DNA from: Rhodothermaceae bacterium bin80
Lineage (GTDB): Bacteria; Bacteroidota; Rhodothermia; Rhodothermales; Bin80
Length of the DNA stretch: 41,320 nucleotides
Assembly (NCBI GenBank): GCA_002238805.1
Contig: MPNB01000028.1
Location: 1-41,320 of the forward strand
Direction: 5' to 3'
Position numbers and translations under genes: made by a program. Each line of letters begins with the position of its first letter. Position 1 is the stretch's first letter. The notes beneath the pieces are model-generated. The model made no database searches, was not told the DNA's origin, and saw only the letters and a program-made list of their open reading frames with translations. Shown piece by piece: positions 7,312-16,527 of the stretch.

Positions 7312-8919
7312 ATGGCAAACCGATATCAATATGATTACCTCGTCTTAGGCAGTGGCATAGCTGGATTATGGTTTTCTCTGGGCGTGGCCGAACATGGCCG
7401 CGTAGCCATAATTACCAAAAAGGAGACTGCTGAGTCGAACACCAACTATGCACAGGGCGGTATTGCAGGTGTCTGGGACAAGGAAGATTCGCTTGAGAGC
7501 CATGTTAATGATACACTCGTTGCTGGTGCAGGCCTCTGTGACGAGGATGTTGTGAGAAGCGTAATTACCGAAGGGCCTCGTGAAATCCAGACATTGATTG
7601 ATCTGGGCGCCTCATTCACAAAGGTAGGGGGGCGGTTGCACTTGGGGCGCGAGGGCGGGCACACTCATCCCCGAATCATTCATGCAAAAGATGCAACCGG
7701 ACGAGAAGTTGAGCGGGTTCTCCTGGCAGCAATTATTGCACACCCCAACATCACCGTTTTTGACTTTCACTACGCGGTCGATCTGATTACGGAGCACCAT
7801 TTAGGACAGTACGTTACCCGGCTGCGACCGGATATTAACTGTTTTGGTGCCTATGTATTAGACGAAAAGGATGAGTCCGTGCACACCTTTTTGGCACGAG
7901 TGACGCTACTGGCCACAGGTGGATCGTGCGCGGTGTACCAGCATACGACTAATCCATCCATTGCTACGGGTGACGGGGTTGCTATGGCATATCGTGCAAA
8001 AGCACGCGTAGCCAATATGGAGTTCGTACAATTTCATCCAACAGCGCTTTATCAGGGACGGGGACAGTCGCACAAAGGGCGAGCATTTCTGATATCTGAA
8101 GCCGTTCGTGGGCATGGTGGCATTCTTTTAAATCAGAGTGGGGATGCCTTCATGAAAAGTTATGATGCACGAGCTGAGCTGGCTCCCAGAGACATAGTTG
8201 CACGCGCGATCGACGATCAGCTCAAGCATCGTGGAGAAAACTATGTTTTCCTGGATATTTCTCACATCAAGACAAAAGAGATCGAGGAGAATTTTCCACA
8301 TATCGTAGGAACGTGCCGCAAATTTGGTGTAGATCCGACAAATGAACCCATTCCGGTTGTTCCGGCCGCACATTATCAGTGCGGTGGAGTCCAGACCGAT
8401 CAATTGGCAAGGACCAGTATCTCTGGATTGATGGCCATAGGGGAGGTTGCCTGTACTGGATTACACGGAGCGAACAGACTGGCCAGCAACTCGCTATTGG
8501 AAGCCCTCGTATTCAGTCGGAGAGCCATAAAGATTGCCCCACAGATTGCAGCAGCACGCGCATTCAATGAGACGGTACCTGATTGGGATGCTTCGGGTAC
8601 AGAGCGCCAGGGAGAATGGGTGCTGATATCGCACAATCGTGATGAGCTTCAGCGGACGATGTGGAATTACGTCGGCATTGTTCGGTCAAATTTGCGGCTT
8701 GCCCGAGCACTGCGCCGAACAAAACTGCTTTACGAAGAGGTGGAAGAGTTTTATCATCGGACGCGCATTTCCAGCCGGCTCTGCGAGCTGCGCAATCTTA
8801 TAGCGGTTGCCTACCTGGTGATCCGCAGTGCACAAATGCGGCGTGAAAGCCGTGGCTTACATTACACACTGGATTATCCAGAGCAGGTAGGCACTGAAAA
8901 GCGTCCAAGTCTTGTATAA
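7312..8919 (+). CDS. nadB: L-aspartate oxidase
   Basis: This FAD enzyme oxidises L-aspartate to iminoaspartate, the first step of de novo NAD synthesis; NadA then makes quinolinate. The 535-residue length is normal. The N-terminal dinucleotide-binding motif GSGIAGL (13-19) is followed by TNYAQGGIAGV, the succinate-dehydrogenase/aspartate-oxidase signature. The substrate region GREGGHTHPRIIHAKDATG is intact, as are MEFVQFHPTAL and the C-terminal CTGLHGANRLASNSLLEALVF. The C-terminal helical domain is also present. The start ATG lies 2 bp after the prfB stop with no Shine-Dalgarno. No nadA or nadC lies in the window. Two terminator-like hairpins follow the gene. Confidence 0.96.
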   Translation: MANRYQYDYLVLGSGIAGLWFSLGVAEHGRVAIITKKETAESNTNYAQGGIAGVWDKEDSLESHVNDTLVAGAGLCDEDVVRSVITEGPREIQTLIDLGASFTKVGGRLHLGREGGHTHPRIIHAKDATGREVERVLLAAIIAHPNITVFDFHYAVDLITEHHLGQYVTRLRPDINCFGAYVLDEKDESVHTFLARVTLLATGGSCAVYQHTTNPSIATGDGVAMAYRAKARVANMEFVQFHPTALYQGRGQSHKGRAFLISEAVRGHGGILLNQSGDAFMKSYDARAELAPRDIVARAIDDQLKHRGENYVFLDISHIKTKEIEENFPHIVGTCRKFGVDPTNEPIPVVPAAHYQCGGVQTDQLARTSISGLMAIGEVACTGLHGANRLASNSLLEALVFSRRAIKIAPQIAAARAFNETVPDWDASGTERQGEWVLISHNRDELQRTMWNYVGIVRSNLRLARALRRTKLLYEEVEEFYHRTRISSRLCELRNLIAVAYLVIRSAQMRRESRGLHYTLDYPEQVGTEKRPSLV

Positions 8920-9035
8920 TTACTCCTAAGTAGTGAAACAATAAGATAATAAGAAAGTAACTACCCGCGCTGCGATCGTACACCTGTGTGCTGCCTCTTG
9001 TGCAGCCTATGGCAATGATCGTTTGGCGGCAGATG

Positions 9036-9063
9036 GGGAGCTCGGCTGCGGGCGCCCTTTTTT
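9036..9063 (+). terminator. imperfect intrinsic terminator after nadB
   Basis: GGGAGC (9036-9041) pairs with GCGCCC (9052-9057) apart from one mismatch, and six Ts follow (9058-9063). Confidence 0.55.
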
Positions 9064-9085
9064 GTTGTATTGACGCTGTGAACTG

Positions 9086-9109
9086 CGCCCGTCGAGACCG
9101 GGCGTTTTT
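9086..9109 (+). terminator. intrinsic terminator / possible attenuator before rimP
   Basis: A perfect stem CGCCCG (9086-9091) / CGGGCG (9099-9104) is followed by TTTTT (9105-9109). The T-run ends only 5 bases before the rimP ATG. It may simply end the prfB-nadB transcript, or act as an attenuator on the rimP operon. Confidence 0.75.
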
Positions 9110-9114
9110 GACAT

Positions 9115-9585
9115 ATGGCAATTATGAATACTGTTGCACTTGAAGAGCGTGTATGCGCGCTCATAGAAAATATGCTGGAAGACGGCCCGATCTTTCTGGT
9201 TGAATTTTCGGTGCGCGGTACTCAAGGCTCTCACGTGATTGACGTTTTTGTTGAAAGTGATGATGCGCTTGGAGTCAATCAACTTGCCGGATTGAACCGG
9301 GAAATCGGCTTTGTTCTGGATGCAGAAGGAATTATGCCGGGACATTACACGCTTAATGTATCTACGCCGGGGGCAAAACGTCCTTTGCGCCTCCCTCGGC
9401 AGTATCGAAAACATCTCGGGCGTAAGCTGCGTGTTCACTATCGAAAACGGGACGATGCCTTTACAGAAACCTGTGGGGAACTGATAGCGGTAGGGGAATC
9501 ATCCATTCAGATTCAGAATGGAACTCAATCCGCAGAAATTCTGCACAGTGATATCCAATGGGCCAAAATACAGTTGCCTTGGTAG
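9115..9585 (+). CDS. rimP: ribosome maturation factor RimP
   Basis: RimP assists 30S subunit assembly. The 156-residue ORF has the two-domain layout of the family: an N-terminal alpha/beta domain with the FLVEFSVRGTQGSHVIDVFVE strand pair and LAGLNREIGFVLD, then the motif HYTLNVSTPGAKRPL (usually VSSPGxxRPL), and a C-terminal SH3-like domain (HLGRKLRVHYRK to the end). It heads the rimP-nusA-infB cluster, a very widely conserved order. ATG 9115 is very close to a terminator hairpin, so ATG 9124 (three codons on) is an equally possible start. Confidence 0.92.
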   Translation: MAIMNTVALEERVCALIENMLEDGPIFLVEFSVRGTQGSHVIDVFVESDDALGVNQLAGLNREIGFVLDAEGIMPGHYTLNVSTPGAKRPLRLPRQYRKHLGRKLRVHYRKRDDAFTETCGELIAVGESSIQIQNGTQSAEILHSDIQWAKIQLPW

Positions 9586-9597
9586 ACATAACATTAA

Positions 9598-10887
9598 GTG
9601 ACTGAAATGCATAGTAGAGACCTTGTTTCGTCATTTGCCGAGATTGCTCGTGAGAAGGATATAGATCGGGATACACTTCAACTGATCGTAGAGGACGTGA
9701 TTAGATCGATGATTCGAGTTCGATTCGGTTCAGACGAAGCCTTCGAGATTATTCTGAACCCGGATCACGGGGATGTTCAGGTTTTGCATATCCGGGAAAT
9801 CGTAGAAGACTATGACCTATCCGATCCGGTTACTCAGATTGAGCTCAGAGATGCGCTCAAGATTGAAGATGATTTTGAGGTGGAAGATGAGGTTGCAGAA
9901 GAAATATCTATTTTAGAATTTGGTCGGCGCGCAGTACAGGCGGCCCGCTATACTTTTCGCAATCGGATCAGGGATATAGAGAAACAGAATATTTTCGCGG
10001 AATATTCTGACCTTGTGGGTGAATTAGTGGTCGGTGAAATTTATCAGGTGCGGCGCAGGGAAGTATTGGTCCTGCATAACAGGATCGAATTAATTATGCC
10101 TCGGGACGAACAGATCCCGCGCGATCGCTATCGCAAAGGAGACATGCTGCGGGCAGTCGTCAAAGAGGTGCGCCGGGATGCAGGTAGCAATCCGCAGGTG
10201 ATCATTAGCCGCGCAGCGCCTCAGCTCATGGAGCGCCTCTTCGAGCTTGAAGTACCGGAGATTGACGAAGGCATTGTCGAGATTAAGGCAGTTGAGCGTG
10301 AGCCAGGAGACCGGGCCAAAGTAGCCGTTATCAGCCATGATGAGCGCATAGATCCTGTCGGTGCCTGTGTGGGACTCAAGGGCAATCGCATTCATGCAGT
10401 CGTACGTGAACTCAGTAATGAAAATATTGATGTCATGGAGTGGACAGATGATCCATATACGTTGATCAAGCGAACCCTCTCTCCATCGAATCCAGTCCAG
10501 GTAAAGATCAATGATACCCTAGACCCGCCTACGGCCAAGGTAGTCGTTAAGGCAGATGAGGTCAGTCAGGCCATAGGCAAGGGAGCAATCAATGTTCGCC
10601 TTGCATCGCGTATGACAGGCATTGAACTGGATATTTTCCGAGAGATACCAGCGGACGAAGAGGATGTGGAGATTGAAGAATTTTCCGACGAATTTGACGA
10701 CGAGATCATTGAGCGATTACGAAGCATTGGATGTGATTCTGCAAAGGCAGTGCTCCAGCTTTCTGTCGAAGAGCTCGTTCGTAGAAGCCAACTGAGTGTT
10801 AAAATAGCTACGCACGTCATGGAATCTATTAAATCCGAATTTGATGACGAGGAGGGGGAGGAGTTGGAAGAAGAATTTGAGTTTTAG
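9598..10887 (+). CDS. nusA: transcription termination/antitermination factor NusA
   Basis: NusA binds RNA polymerase and nascent RNA and controls pausing, termination and antitermination. The 429-residue protein has an N-terminal polymerase-binding domain (about 1-125), an S1 domain (about 130-200, VGEIYQVRRREVLVLHN), and two KH domains (PVGACVGLKGNRIHAVVREL, then KADEVSQAIGKGAINVRLASRMTG). It ends in a very acidic tail (EEFSDEF and EEGEELEEEFEF) around a helical segment. The GTG at 9598 is the first in-frame start; ATG 9607 is an alternative. It lies 12 bp after rimP and 41 bp before infB, in one operon. Confidence 0.95.
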   Translation: MTEMHSRDLVSSFAEIAREKDIDRDTLQLIVEDVIRSMIRVRFGSDEAFEIILNPDHGDVQVLHIREIVEDYDLSDPVTQIELRDALKIEDDFEVEDEVAEEISILEFGRRAVQAARYTFRNRIRDIEKQNIFAEYSDLVGELVVGEIYQVRRREVLVLHNRIELIMPRDEQIPRDRYRKGDMLRAVVKEVRRDAGSNPQVIISRAAPQLMERLFELEVPEIDEGIVEIKAVEREPGDRAKVAVISHDERIDPVGACVGLKGNRIHAVVRELSNENIDVMEWTDDPYTLIKRTLSPSNPVQVKINDTLDPPTAKVVVKADEVSQAIGKGAINVRLASRMTGIELDIFREIPADEEDVEIEEFSDEFDDEIIERLRSIGCDSAKAVLQLSVEELVRRSQLSVKIATHVMESIKSEFDDEEGEELEEEFEF

Positions 10888-10928
10888 CAGTATCGTGTTA
10901 GTATAAGAAACCGACTCAGACAGCGCAC

Positions 10929-13901
10929 ATGGCGACTACCGCCACCAATAAATCGAAGAAATTCAAAAAGGTCCGGCTACATAAAGTAGCCAAGGAGCTC
11001 AACCTGACTATTGACACAATTGTCAATTATCTAACCGAACAGGGGCATGCAAGTGCGTTGAAGGGAAATGGTGTCAATGCGGCCATCACCGATCAGGATG
11101 TGCATCTGGACCTCCTAGATTATTTTGCGGAAGACCGTGAAATGCGTGCCCGTGTGGAGGAGCTTCGCGCTATTCGTGAGGCAGAGTTGGCTGCATCAAG
11201 TGGGGACTCAGCACCAAGCAGTGCGCAAAAAACAGTTCCAACAGTAACGCAGCCGAAACAGGATGAGCCTGAGCCGGAGTCGGCCGTTGAGGACACCCCT
11301 GCCGATGAGTTCGAACCGACTCCTGTAGAGAAATCGGAAGCAATTGTGCCTCAGGAGGAAGAAGTTCAGGAGGAATCGACTGCACCGGAAGATGTGACTG
11401 AAACCGTTGTGGTCGAAAAGCCGGACATCGAGGAAACTACCTCGGATGTGGAGGAGGAGCCAATTCCAGAGGAAGAGACAGTAGACACACAGGAAGAAGA
11501 ACCAGTCGTCCCGGAAGAACCTGAGGTACAGGAAGAGACCGTTCACGTACAGGAAGAGGTGAGTGAAACCACTGTGGTTGAAGAGTCGGTAGTGCTTCCT
11601 GAAGCCCCGGAAGAGGCGGTTGATGTGCAGCCAGAGGAAGAAACAAAACCTGAGGTCGGTGAGGAGAAAACTCTCGAAGTAACTGAGACGGTTGACATTA
11701 CGGAGGCCCCTGCAGAAGTAACTGACCCTGAAAGAACCGAGTCTCTCGAGGATAAGGAGGAGCCTGATGCGCTTATTGCGGCCGACAGATATAAGTTGCA
11801 GGGCACGAAAATACTTGGCAAAATAGATCTGGCACAAGTCAAGGAGACCAAGCCTCCCCGTCCTAAACGGAAGAAACGTAAACGCAAGAAGCCTGTCACA
11901 CCTGTACCCGGTCCCAGTCCCGGAGCAACAACCAAAAAAACAACAGACAAACCGACATCTAGTAAGCCGAAAAAGCGCAAACGTAAGAGCAAGGTGGATT
12001 CGGCGGAAGTTGGACAGTCCGTTCAGGATACACTCCGTTCGTTAGAGCAAGGCACAGCGCGGGTGCGTCAGCGGAGGCGGAGAGCTCGCCGTCAGGAACG
12101 AGCGGAAAAACGTCTCAATGTACAGATCGAAGAGGAACAGAGGGAGCGTGAGATTCGCGTCACCGAATTTGTATCAACCGGTGAACTTGCAGATCTGATG
12201 GGAGTCCCGGTTACGGAGATCATCAGTATGCTGCTAAGCTCTGGGATGATGGTTTCCATTAATCAGAGACTGGATGCGGATACTATTGCATATGTGGCCG
12301 ATGAGTTCGACTGTAAAGTGGAGTTCATTACCGAGTTTGGAGTTGATGACATTGAGGAAATAGAAGATGATCCAGGGGATTTGAGTCCGAGGGCCCCGGT
12401 AGTAACCGTAATGGGGCATGTAGATCATGGAAAAACCTCATTGCTTGATTACATTCGTAATGCAAGCGTTGTAGCTGGCGAGTCTGGAGGTATTACGCAG
12501 CATATTGGTGCCTATAGGGTCGAACTCGACGATGATCGTATGGTCACCTTTCTGGATACACCGGGTCACGAAGCATTCACCGCTATGCGCGCGCGTGGTG
12601 CAAAAGTCACCGACGTAGTCATATTGGTTGTAGCGGCTAACGATTCAGTAATGCCTCAGACAATTGAGGCGATCAACCATGCGAAGGCGGCCGGGGTCGC
12701 CCTTATTGTTGCAATCAACAAGATTGACTTGGAGCAGGTCGATCTGCAGCGTGTCATGAAAGAACTTGCAGATTACGGAGTCCTGGTTGAGCAATACGGT
12801 GGAAAGATCCAATGTGCATTTGTCTCAGCAAAAACAGGCGAAGGCATTGAGGATCTCTTGGAGAAGGTGCTTCTGGAAGCAGATCTCCTGGAGCTGAAAG
12901 GCAATATTGAACGTTCTGCTCAAGGCATTGTAATTGAGAGCAGATTGGATCGTGGGCGCGGTAATGTTGCTACCGTCCTCGTCCAGAATGGTACACTCAG
13001 GGTAGGGGATCCGTTTGTGGCAGGCATTTATGGCGGGCGGGTTCGAGCTATGTTTGATGAGCGCGATAACCGCATAAAGACCGCGGGCCCAAGTGAACCG
13101 GCCCTGGTATTGGGATTACCAGGACAGCCAATGGTCGGCGATCGGCTAGCCGGAGTAGAGGATGAGTCGGAAGCACGTGATATTGCGCAGCGACGTCAAC
13201 AAATATGGCGCGAACAGAAAATGCGCCAATACAAACACGTGCGGCTTGAAGATATCGGACGCCGAATGGCACTTGGTGATTTTAGTGAGCTTAACCTCAT
13301 TATTAAAGCTGATGTTGGAGGTTCCGTTGAGGCCATTAGCGATTCGCTCCACAAGCTGTCAACCGATGAAGTGGCGGTCAGCATTATACACGCAGGTGTA
13401 GGGGCCATCACCGAAAGCGATGTCATGTTGGCCTCGGCATCTGATGCGGTGATCATTGGATTCCAGGTGCGTCCAACATCAGGTGCACGTACAGCAGCGG
13501 AGCGTGAAGAGATTGATATCCATACGTACTCCATCATTTACGACGCCATTGAAGACATTCGGGATGCATTGGAGGGCTTGTTGACACCGGAGGAAACTGA
13601 AAAAATTACAGGTGTGGCGGATGTGCGTGACATCTTCAAAGTACCCAAAGTCGGGACCGTGGCGGGCTGCTATATCTCCGAAGGACGTATCCGTCGAAGT
13701 GATACCGTCCATGTTCTACGCGAAGGTGTGGTCATCTACAAAGGGCGTCTCTCGTCGCTTCGCCGCTTCAAGGACGATGTCCGTGAGGTGGTTTCTGGAT
13801 ATGAGTGCGGGATTGGCGTCGAGAACTACAACGATATCAAAGTTGGTGATCAGATCGAGGCCTTTGAAATGGTCCAGACCAAGCGTACGCTTGACTTGTA
13901 G
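10929..13901 (+). CDS. infB: translation initiation factor IF-2
   Basis: IF-2 is the GTPase that brings fMet-tRNA to the 30S subunit and promotes subunit joining. At 990 residues it is long because of a low-complexity insert: an acidic Glu/Pro/Val-rich stretch (about residues 95-270), then a Lys/Arg-rich stretch (about 310-395). The N-terminal IF2_N motif (VRLHKVAKELNLTIDTIVNYL) precedes these, and a second IF2_N-like region (TGELADLMGVPVTEIISMLL) follows. The GTPase motifs are intact: GHVDHGKTSLLDYI (about 497), DTPGHEAFTAMRARG (about 544) and NKID (about 597). Domain II and the C-terminal tRNA-binding domains follow. Long disordered N-termini are usual in Bacteroidota IF-2. Confidence 0.97.
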   Translation: MATTATNKSKKFKKVRLHKVAKELNLTIDTIVNYLTEQGHASALKGNGVNAAITDQDVHLDLLDYFAEDREMRARVEELRAIREAELAASSGDSAPSSAQKTVPTVTQPKQDEPEPESAVEDTPADEFEPTPVEKSEAIVPQEEEVQEESTAPEDVTETVVVEKPDIEETTSDVEEEPIPEEETVDTQEEEPVVPEEPEVQEETVHVQEEVSETTVVEESVVLPEAPEEAVDVQPEEETKPEVGEEKTLEVTETVDITEAPAEVTDPERTESLEDKEEPDALIAADRYKLQGTKILGKIDLAQVKETKPPRPKRKKRKRKKPVTPVPGPSPGATTKKTTDKPTSSKPKKRKRKSKVDSAEVGQSVQDTLRSLEQGTARVRQRRRRARRQERAEKRLNVQIEEEQREREIRVTEFVSTGELADLMGVPVTEIISMLLSSGMMVSINQRLDADTIAYVADEFDCKVEFITEFGVDDIEEIEDDPGDLSPRAPVVTVMGHVDHGKTSLLDYIRNASVVAGESGGITQHIGAYRVELDDDRMVTFLDTPGHEAFTAMRARGAKVTDVVILVVAANDSVMPQTIEAINHAKAAGVALIVAINKIDLEQVDLQRVMKELADYGVLVEQYGGKIQCAFVSAKTGEGIEDLLEKVLLEADLLELKGNIERSAQGIVIESRLDRGRGNVATVLVQNGTLRVGDPFVAGIYGGRVRAMFDERDNRIKTAGPSEPALVLGLPGQPMVGDRLAGVEDESEARDIAQRRQQIWREQKMRQYKHVRLEDIGRRMALGDFSELNLIIKADVGGSVEAISDSLHKLSTDEVAVSIIHAGVGAITESDVMLASASDAVIIGFQVRPTSGARTAAEREEIDIHTYSIIYDAIEDIRDALEGLLTPEETEKITGVADVRDIFKVPKVGTVAGCYISEGRIRRSDTVHVLREGVVIYKGRLSSLRRFKDDVREVVSGYECGIGVENYNDIKVGDQIEAFEMVQTKRTLDL

Positions 13902-13909
13902 CCGAAACT

Positions 13910-14266
13910 ATGAGCGTGCGAACACAGCGCGTTGCTAAATTGATGCATCGTGAGATTGCGGGCATCCTCGCGCGCGAATTCCCCGATAAATCCATGGTGA
14001 CTGTGACAGGAGCCCGCGTTACACGCGACTTGTCAATAGCGTATGTCGATATCAGCATTCTGGTGGATTCGACGGAAGAACGTCAAGATATATTTGACAC
14101 CTTGGTGGGGCATTCATCTGCTATTCGAAAACTTCTAGCTCAACGTATCCGACATCAGATGCGTGCTGTTCCCAGTATCCGATTTTCCCTGGATAACTCA
14201 CAGGAAGCGGCTCGCAAAATAGACCTGCTGTTTGACCGGATTAAGGAGCAGAACAGTAATAAATAG
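13910..14266 (+). CDS. rbfA: 30S ribosome-binding factor RbfA
   Basis: This single-KH-type factor of 118 residues is needed for 16S rRNA 5' end maturation and cold adaptation. It starts RTQRVAKLMHREIAGILAREF, and contains VTVTGARVTRDLSIAYVDISI and RHQMRAVPSIRFSLDNSQE, which match the family's conserved core strands and the P-x-[IL]-x-F motif. It starts 8 bp after infB and is the last gene before a 413-bp gap, so it probably ends the rimP-nusA-infB-rbfA transcript. Confidence 0.93.
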   Translation: MSVRTQRVAKLMHREIAGILAREFPDKSMVTVTGARVTRDLSIAYVDISILVDSTEERQDIFDTLVGHSSAIRKLLAQRIRHQMRAVPSIRFSLDNSQEAARKIDLLFDRIKEQNSNK

Positions 14267-14679
14267 TCGTCTTGGGGTGTACAGTACGCTTGTCGTCACC
14301 GCAAGCGCAGTGGATGGGGCGTATGCAGATAACCAGTGTGCAACATGCTTGCGTGTGTATATATAGGAGTCTGTATAATTGAGTTAAACAACGTCGGTAA
14401 TTCCCCGATTTAAGCCACTTTTTTCATATAGCTGACCTGCCGAACCAGACAATATTACGTCAGTGTAACGCTTTTTGGCCAGCATTAACCATCGACTAGA
14501 TTGAATCTGGGGATTGGGTTGTATGTAACAGTTTTAATCCTGCAGATACAGTGATCAATCGGGGGCAGTGCGAAATATATTTGTTAAATTCGCGTTTATA
14601 CCAGCTTTATAACCACCACATCTGATTCCTCCGCGTTGAGAGCTATTGTTGTGTGGTTCTTTGCTAGTGGATACCTCGT
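14267..14679. other. 413-bp intergenic stretch between rbfA and truB
   Basis: No gene is supported. A CGCTTG/CAAGCG stem lies at 14287-14307 without a T-run. Many bacteria have a DHH phosphoesterase gene here between rbfA and truB; none is present. The truB promoter is expected in this stretch, but no clear box was assigned. Confidence 0.5.
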
Positions 14680-15471
14680 ATGGCCGAAGTTGTGCGGCAA
14701 GAGCTACTGACAATTCAAGAAGGACAAATCGACGGGATTTTGAGACAGCTTCACGGATCAGAGACTCCACTAGGCATACCCGTTTATACCGCTGGAATGG
14801 TGCTGGGGGATATTTCGGGTTCAGCATTTCTTATAGACAAACCTGAGGGTTGGACATCTTACGACATAATACGGCGTCTCAAACGGTACTTTCCAAAATC
14901 TGTCAAAATTGGACACGCGGGCACACTCGATCCATTGGCAACCGGACTGTTGATCCTGTTGTTTGGCAAGGCAACCAAGGCACAGCAAGCCTATCTTGCC
15001 CTTCCGAAGGTTTATTATGGTACAATGCGCCTTGGAGAGGTTACCCCCTCAATGGATGCAGAGACTGATGTTACTGAGCGCAGAGATATTACCACAGTTA
15101 CACCCCGACAAATAGAGTTGGCCTGTGCTGCTCATACCGGCACGATAGAACAAATTCCACCTATGTATTCTGCTGTCAAGGTTGGCGGAGAACGGCTTTA
15201 CAAAAAGGCCCGGCGTGGTGAATCGATCTTGCGTAAACCTAATACAGTCACTGTATCTGCTTTTGATTTGCTTGATGTGGCCGGGGCTGATGTGCGATTC
15301 CGAGTACAATGCAGCAAGGGTACCTATATACGGGCATTAGCACATGATGTCGGGCAAAGTCTGGGGGTAGGAGCATATCTCACGAAGCTACGTCGCACTG
15401 CCATCGGAGAGTATTGTGTTGAGCACGCATGGGACATGCAGCAATTGATATCTGTATTGGAGGATAGATGA
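14680..15471 (+). CDS. truB: tRNA pseudouridine(55) synthase
   Basis: TruB makes pseudouridine 55 in the T-loop of tRNAs. The catalytic Asp is in HAGTLDPLATGLL (D84 with the long start). The other family motifs are FLIDKPEGWTSYDIIRRLKR, QIPPMYSAVKVGGERLYKKARRG (with the conserved Tyr), and CSKGTYIRALAHDVG. The long start gives 263 residues with about 40 residues before the family's usual beginning. ATG 14800 (VLGDISGSAFLIDKPEG) would give a more typical protein, and neither start has a convincing ribosome binding site. The gene overlaps ribF by 4 bp, implying translational coupling. Confidence 0.93.
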   Translation: MAEVVRQELLTIQEGQIDGILRQLHGSETPLGIPVYTAGMVLGDISGSAFLIDKPEGWTSYDIIRRLKRYFPKSVKIGHAGTLDPLATGLLILLFGKATKAQQAYLALPKVYYGTMRLGEVTPSMDAETDVTERRDITTVTPRQIELACAAHTGTIEQIPPMYSAVKVGGERLYKKARRGESILRKPNTVTVSAFDLLDVAGADVRFRVQCSKGTYIRALAHDVGQSLGVGAYLTKLRRTAIGEYCVEHAWDMQQLISVLEDR

Positions 15472-16424
15472 TATTTGAACGGGGGCTAGATGCGTTAACC
15501 TGTCGTCCTGAAAGCGTTTTAACGGTAGGGACCTTTGACGGCGTGCACCTGGGCCATAGGGTAATCCTTTCGGATATTATTCGGCGTGCAAAAAACTCGA
15601 ATGGGTTAAGCACCCTGGTCACGTTTGATCCACATCCGCGCGAAGTTATACTGCGCCAGTCGCTCCCAAAATTGACCACCGTAGAAGAACGCGCCGACGT
15701 GTTGGCGGCCCTCGGGCTTGAACGGATGGTGGTCTTATCGTTTACTGAGAAATTTTCGAAAATGAGTGCAGGGGAGTTTGTGACTGAGCTGCTTGTTAAA
15801 CGTGTAGGCCTGCAGTCAGTCGTTGTAGGGCATGACCATCGGTTTGGGAAGGGACGCAAAGGTGATATTGGGTTGCTAGTCTCCATGGGAGAACAATATG
15901 GGTTTGATGTTAATGTTATCGGGCCTCAGATGCTGGGCGGTGTAGTTGTATCCTCTAGACAAGTACGAAGCATCCTGCAGGAAAAGGGAGAGGTATCACT
16001 TGCTACAGAATTCCTGGATCGCCCTTATTCTCTGACTGGAACAGTTATTCGCGGAGATACTCGCGGTCGGGAGCTTGGCTATCCCACAGCGAATCTTACC
16101 CTGCAGGATCCACAAAAAATCATTCCTGCCCATGGCATTTATGCTGTTAGTGTTCGGATATCTGGTACCCGTAAAGGGGGCATGATGAGTATTGGTACAC
16201 GCCCTACGGTCAAGGATAGTACGGGGGTGCACCTGGAAGTGCATTTGTTTGACTTCAATGACAACATCTACGGTAAGGAGTTGACAGTACACTTTTTACA
16301 GCGAATACGTGATGAGCGCTATTTCCCATCAATGTCAATGTTGCAGGCTGCAATGCAGGAGGATGAGATTACATGCAGAGAGGTTTTGGAACAGACACAC
16401 TGGCATACCGTACCACTGGGCTGA
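15468..16424 (+). CDS. ribF: bifunctional riboflavin kinase / FAD synthetase
   Basis: The enzyme phosphorylates riboflavin to FMN and adenylates FMN to FAD. The N-terminal nucleotidyltransferase domain has TVGTFDGVHLGHRVIL (the G-x-F-D-G-x-H-x-G-H motif), LVTFDPHPREV and VVGHDHRFGKGRKGD. The C-terminal kinase domain (about residue 185 on) has GDTRGRELGYPTANL, the PTAN ATP-binding motif, then HGIYAVSV and the catalytic Glu region VHLEVHLFDF. It has 318 residues, the standard length. Its ATGA start-stop overlap with truB is typical of this gene pair, and rpsO follows after about 100 bp. Confidence 0.95.
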   Translation: MIFERGLDALTCRPESVLTVGTFDGVHLGHRVILSDIIRRAKNSNGLSTLVTFDPHPREVILRQSLPKLTTVEERADVLAALGLERMVVLSFTEKFSKMSAGEFVTELLVKRVGLQSVVVGHDHRFGKGRKGDIGLLVSMGEQYGFDVNVIGPQMLGGVVVSSRQVRSILQEKGEVSLATEFLDRPYSLTGTVIRGDTRGRELGYPTANLTLQDPQKIIPAHGIYAVSVRISGTRKGGMMSIGTRPTVKDSTGVHLEVHLFDFNDNIYGKELTVHFLQRIRDERYFPSMSMLQAAMQEDEITCREVLEQTHWHTVPLG

Positions 16425-16457
16425 TTTGCTCCGGCTGACCAAAAGTAAATCGCGGCG

Positions 16458-16515
16458 TGGTCTTGCGTGATGGTCACTTGCGGGAGCGACATCGAACCCG
16501 AGACCAACTTTTTTT
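16458..16515 (+). promoter_or_regulatory. rpsO leader: three-way junction plus T-run
   Basis: TGGTCT (16458-16463) pairs with AGACCA (16501-16506) and encloses two smaller stems, GTGA/TCAC (16467-16477) and CGGG/CCCG (16481-16500). Seven Ts follow (16509-16515), 12 bases before the rpsO ATG. S15 binds a three-way junction in 16S rRNA, and many bacteria have S15 autoregulatory leaders, so this may be one. It could also act as the ribF terminator. Confidence 0.45.
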
Positions 16516-16527
16516 CACGTGAACTAA

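Noticed and set aside
11208..11837. 209-codon minus-strand ORF rich in Leu/Phe/Arg
   Set aside because: It is antisense to the repetitive Glu/Pro/Val-rich insert of infB; the codon bias of that insert keeps the opposite strand open.
16481..16506. tRNA-like string (a tcgaaccc with gagacc) suggesting a minus-strand tRNA T-arm
   Set aside because: The bases around it do not form a T-stem of five pairs, and no acceptor or anticodon arm could be folded. The stems fit an rpsO leader better.
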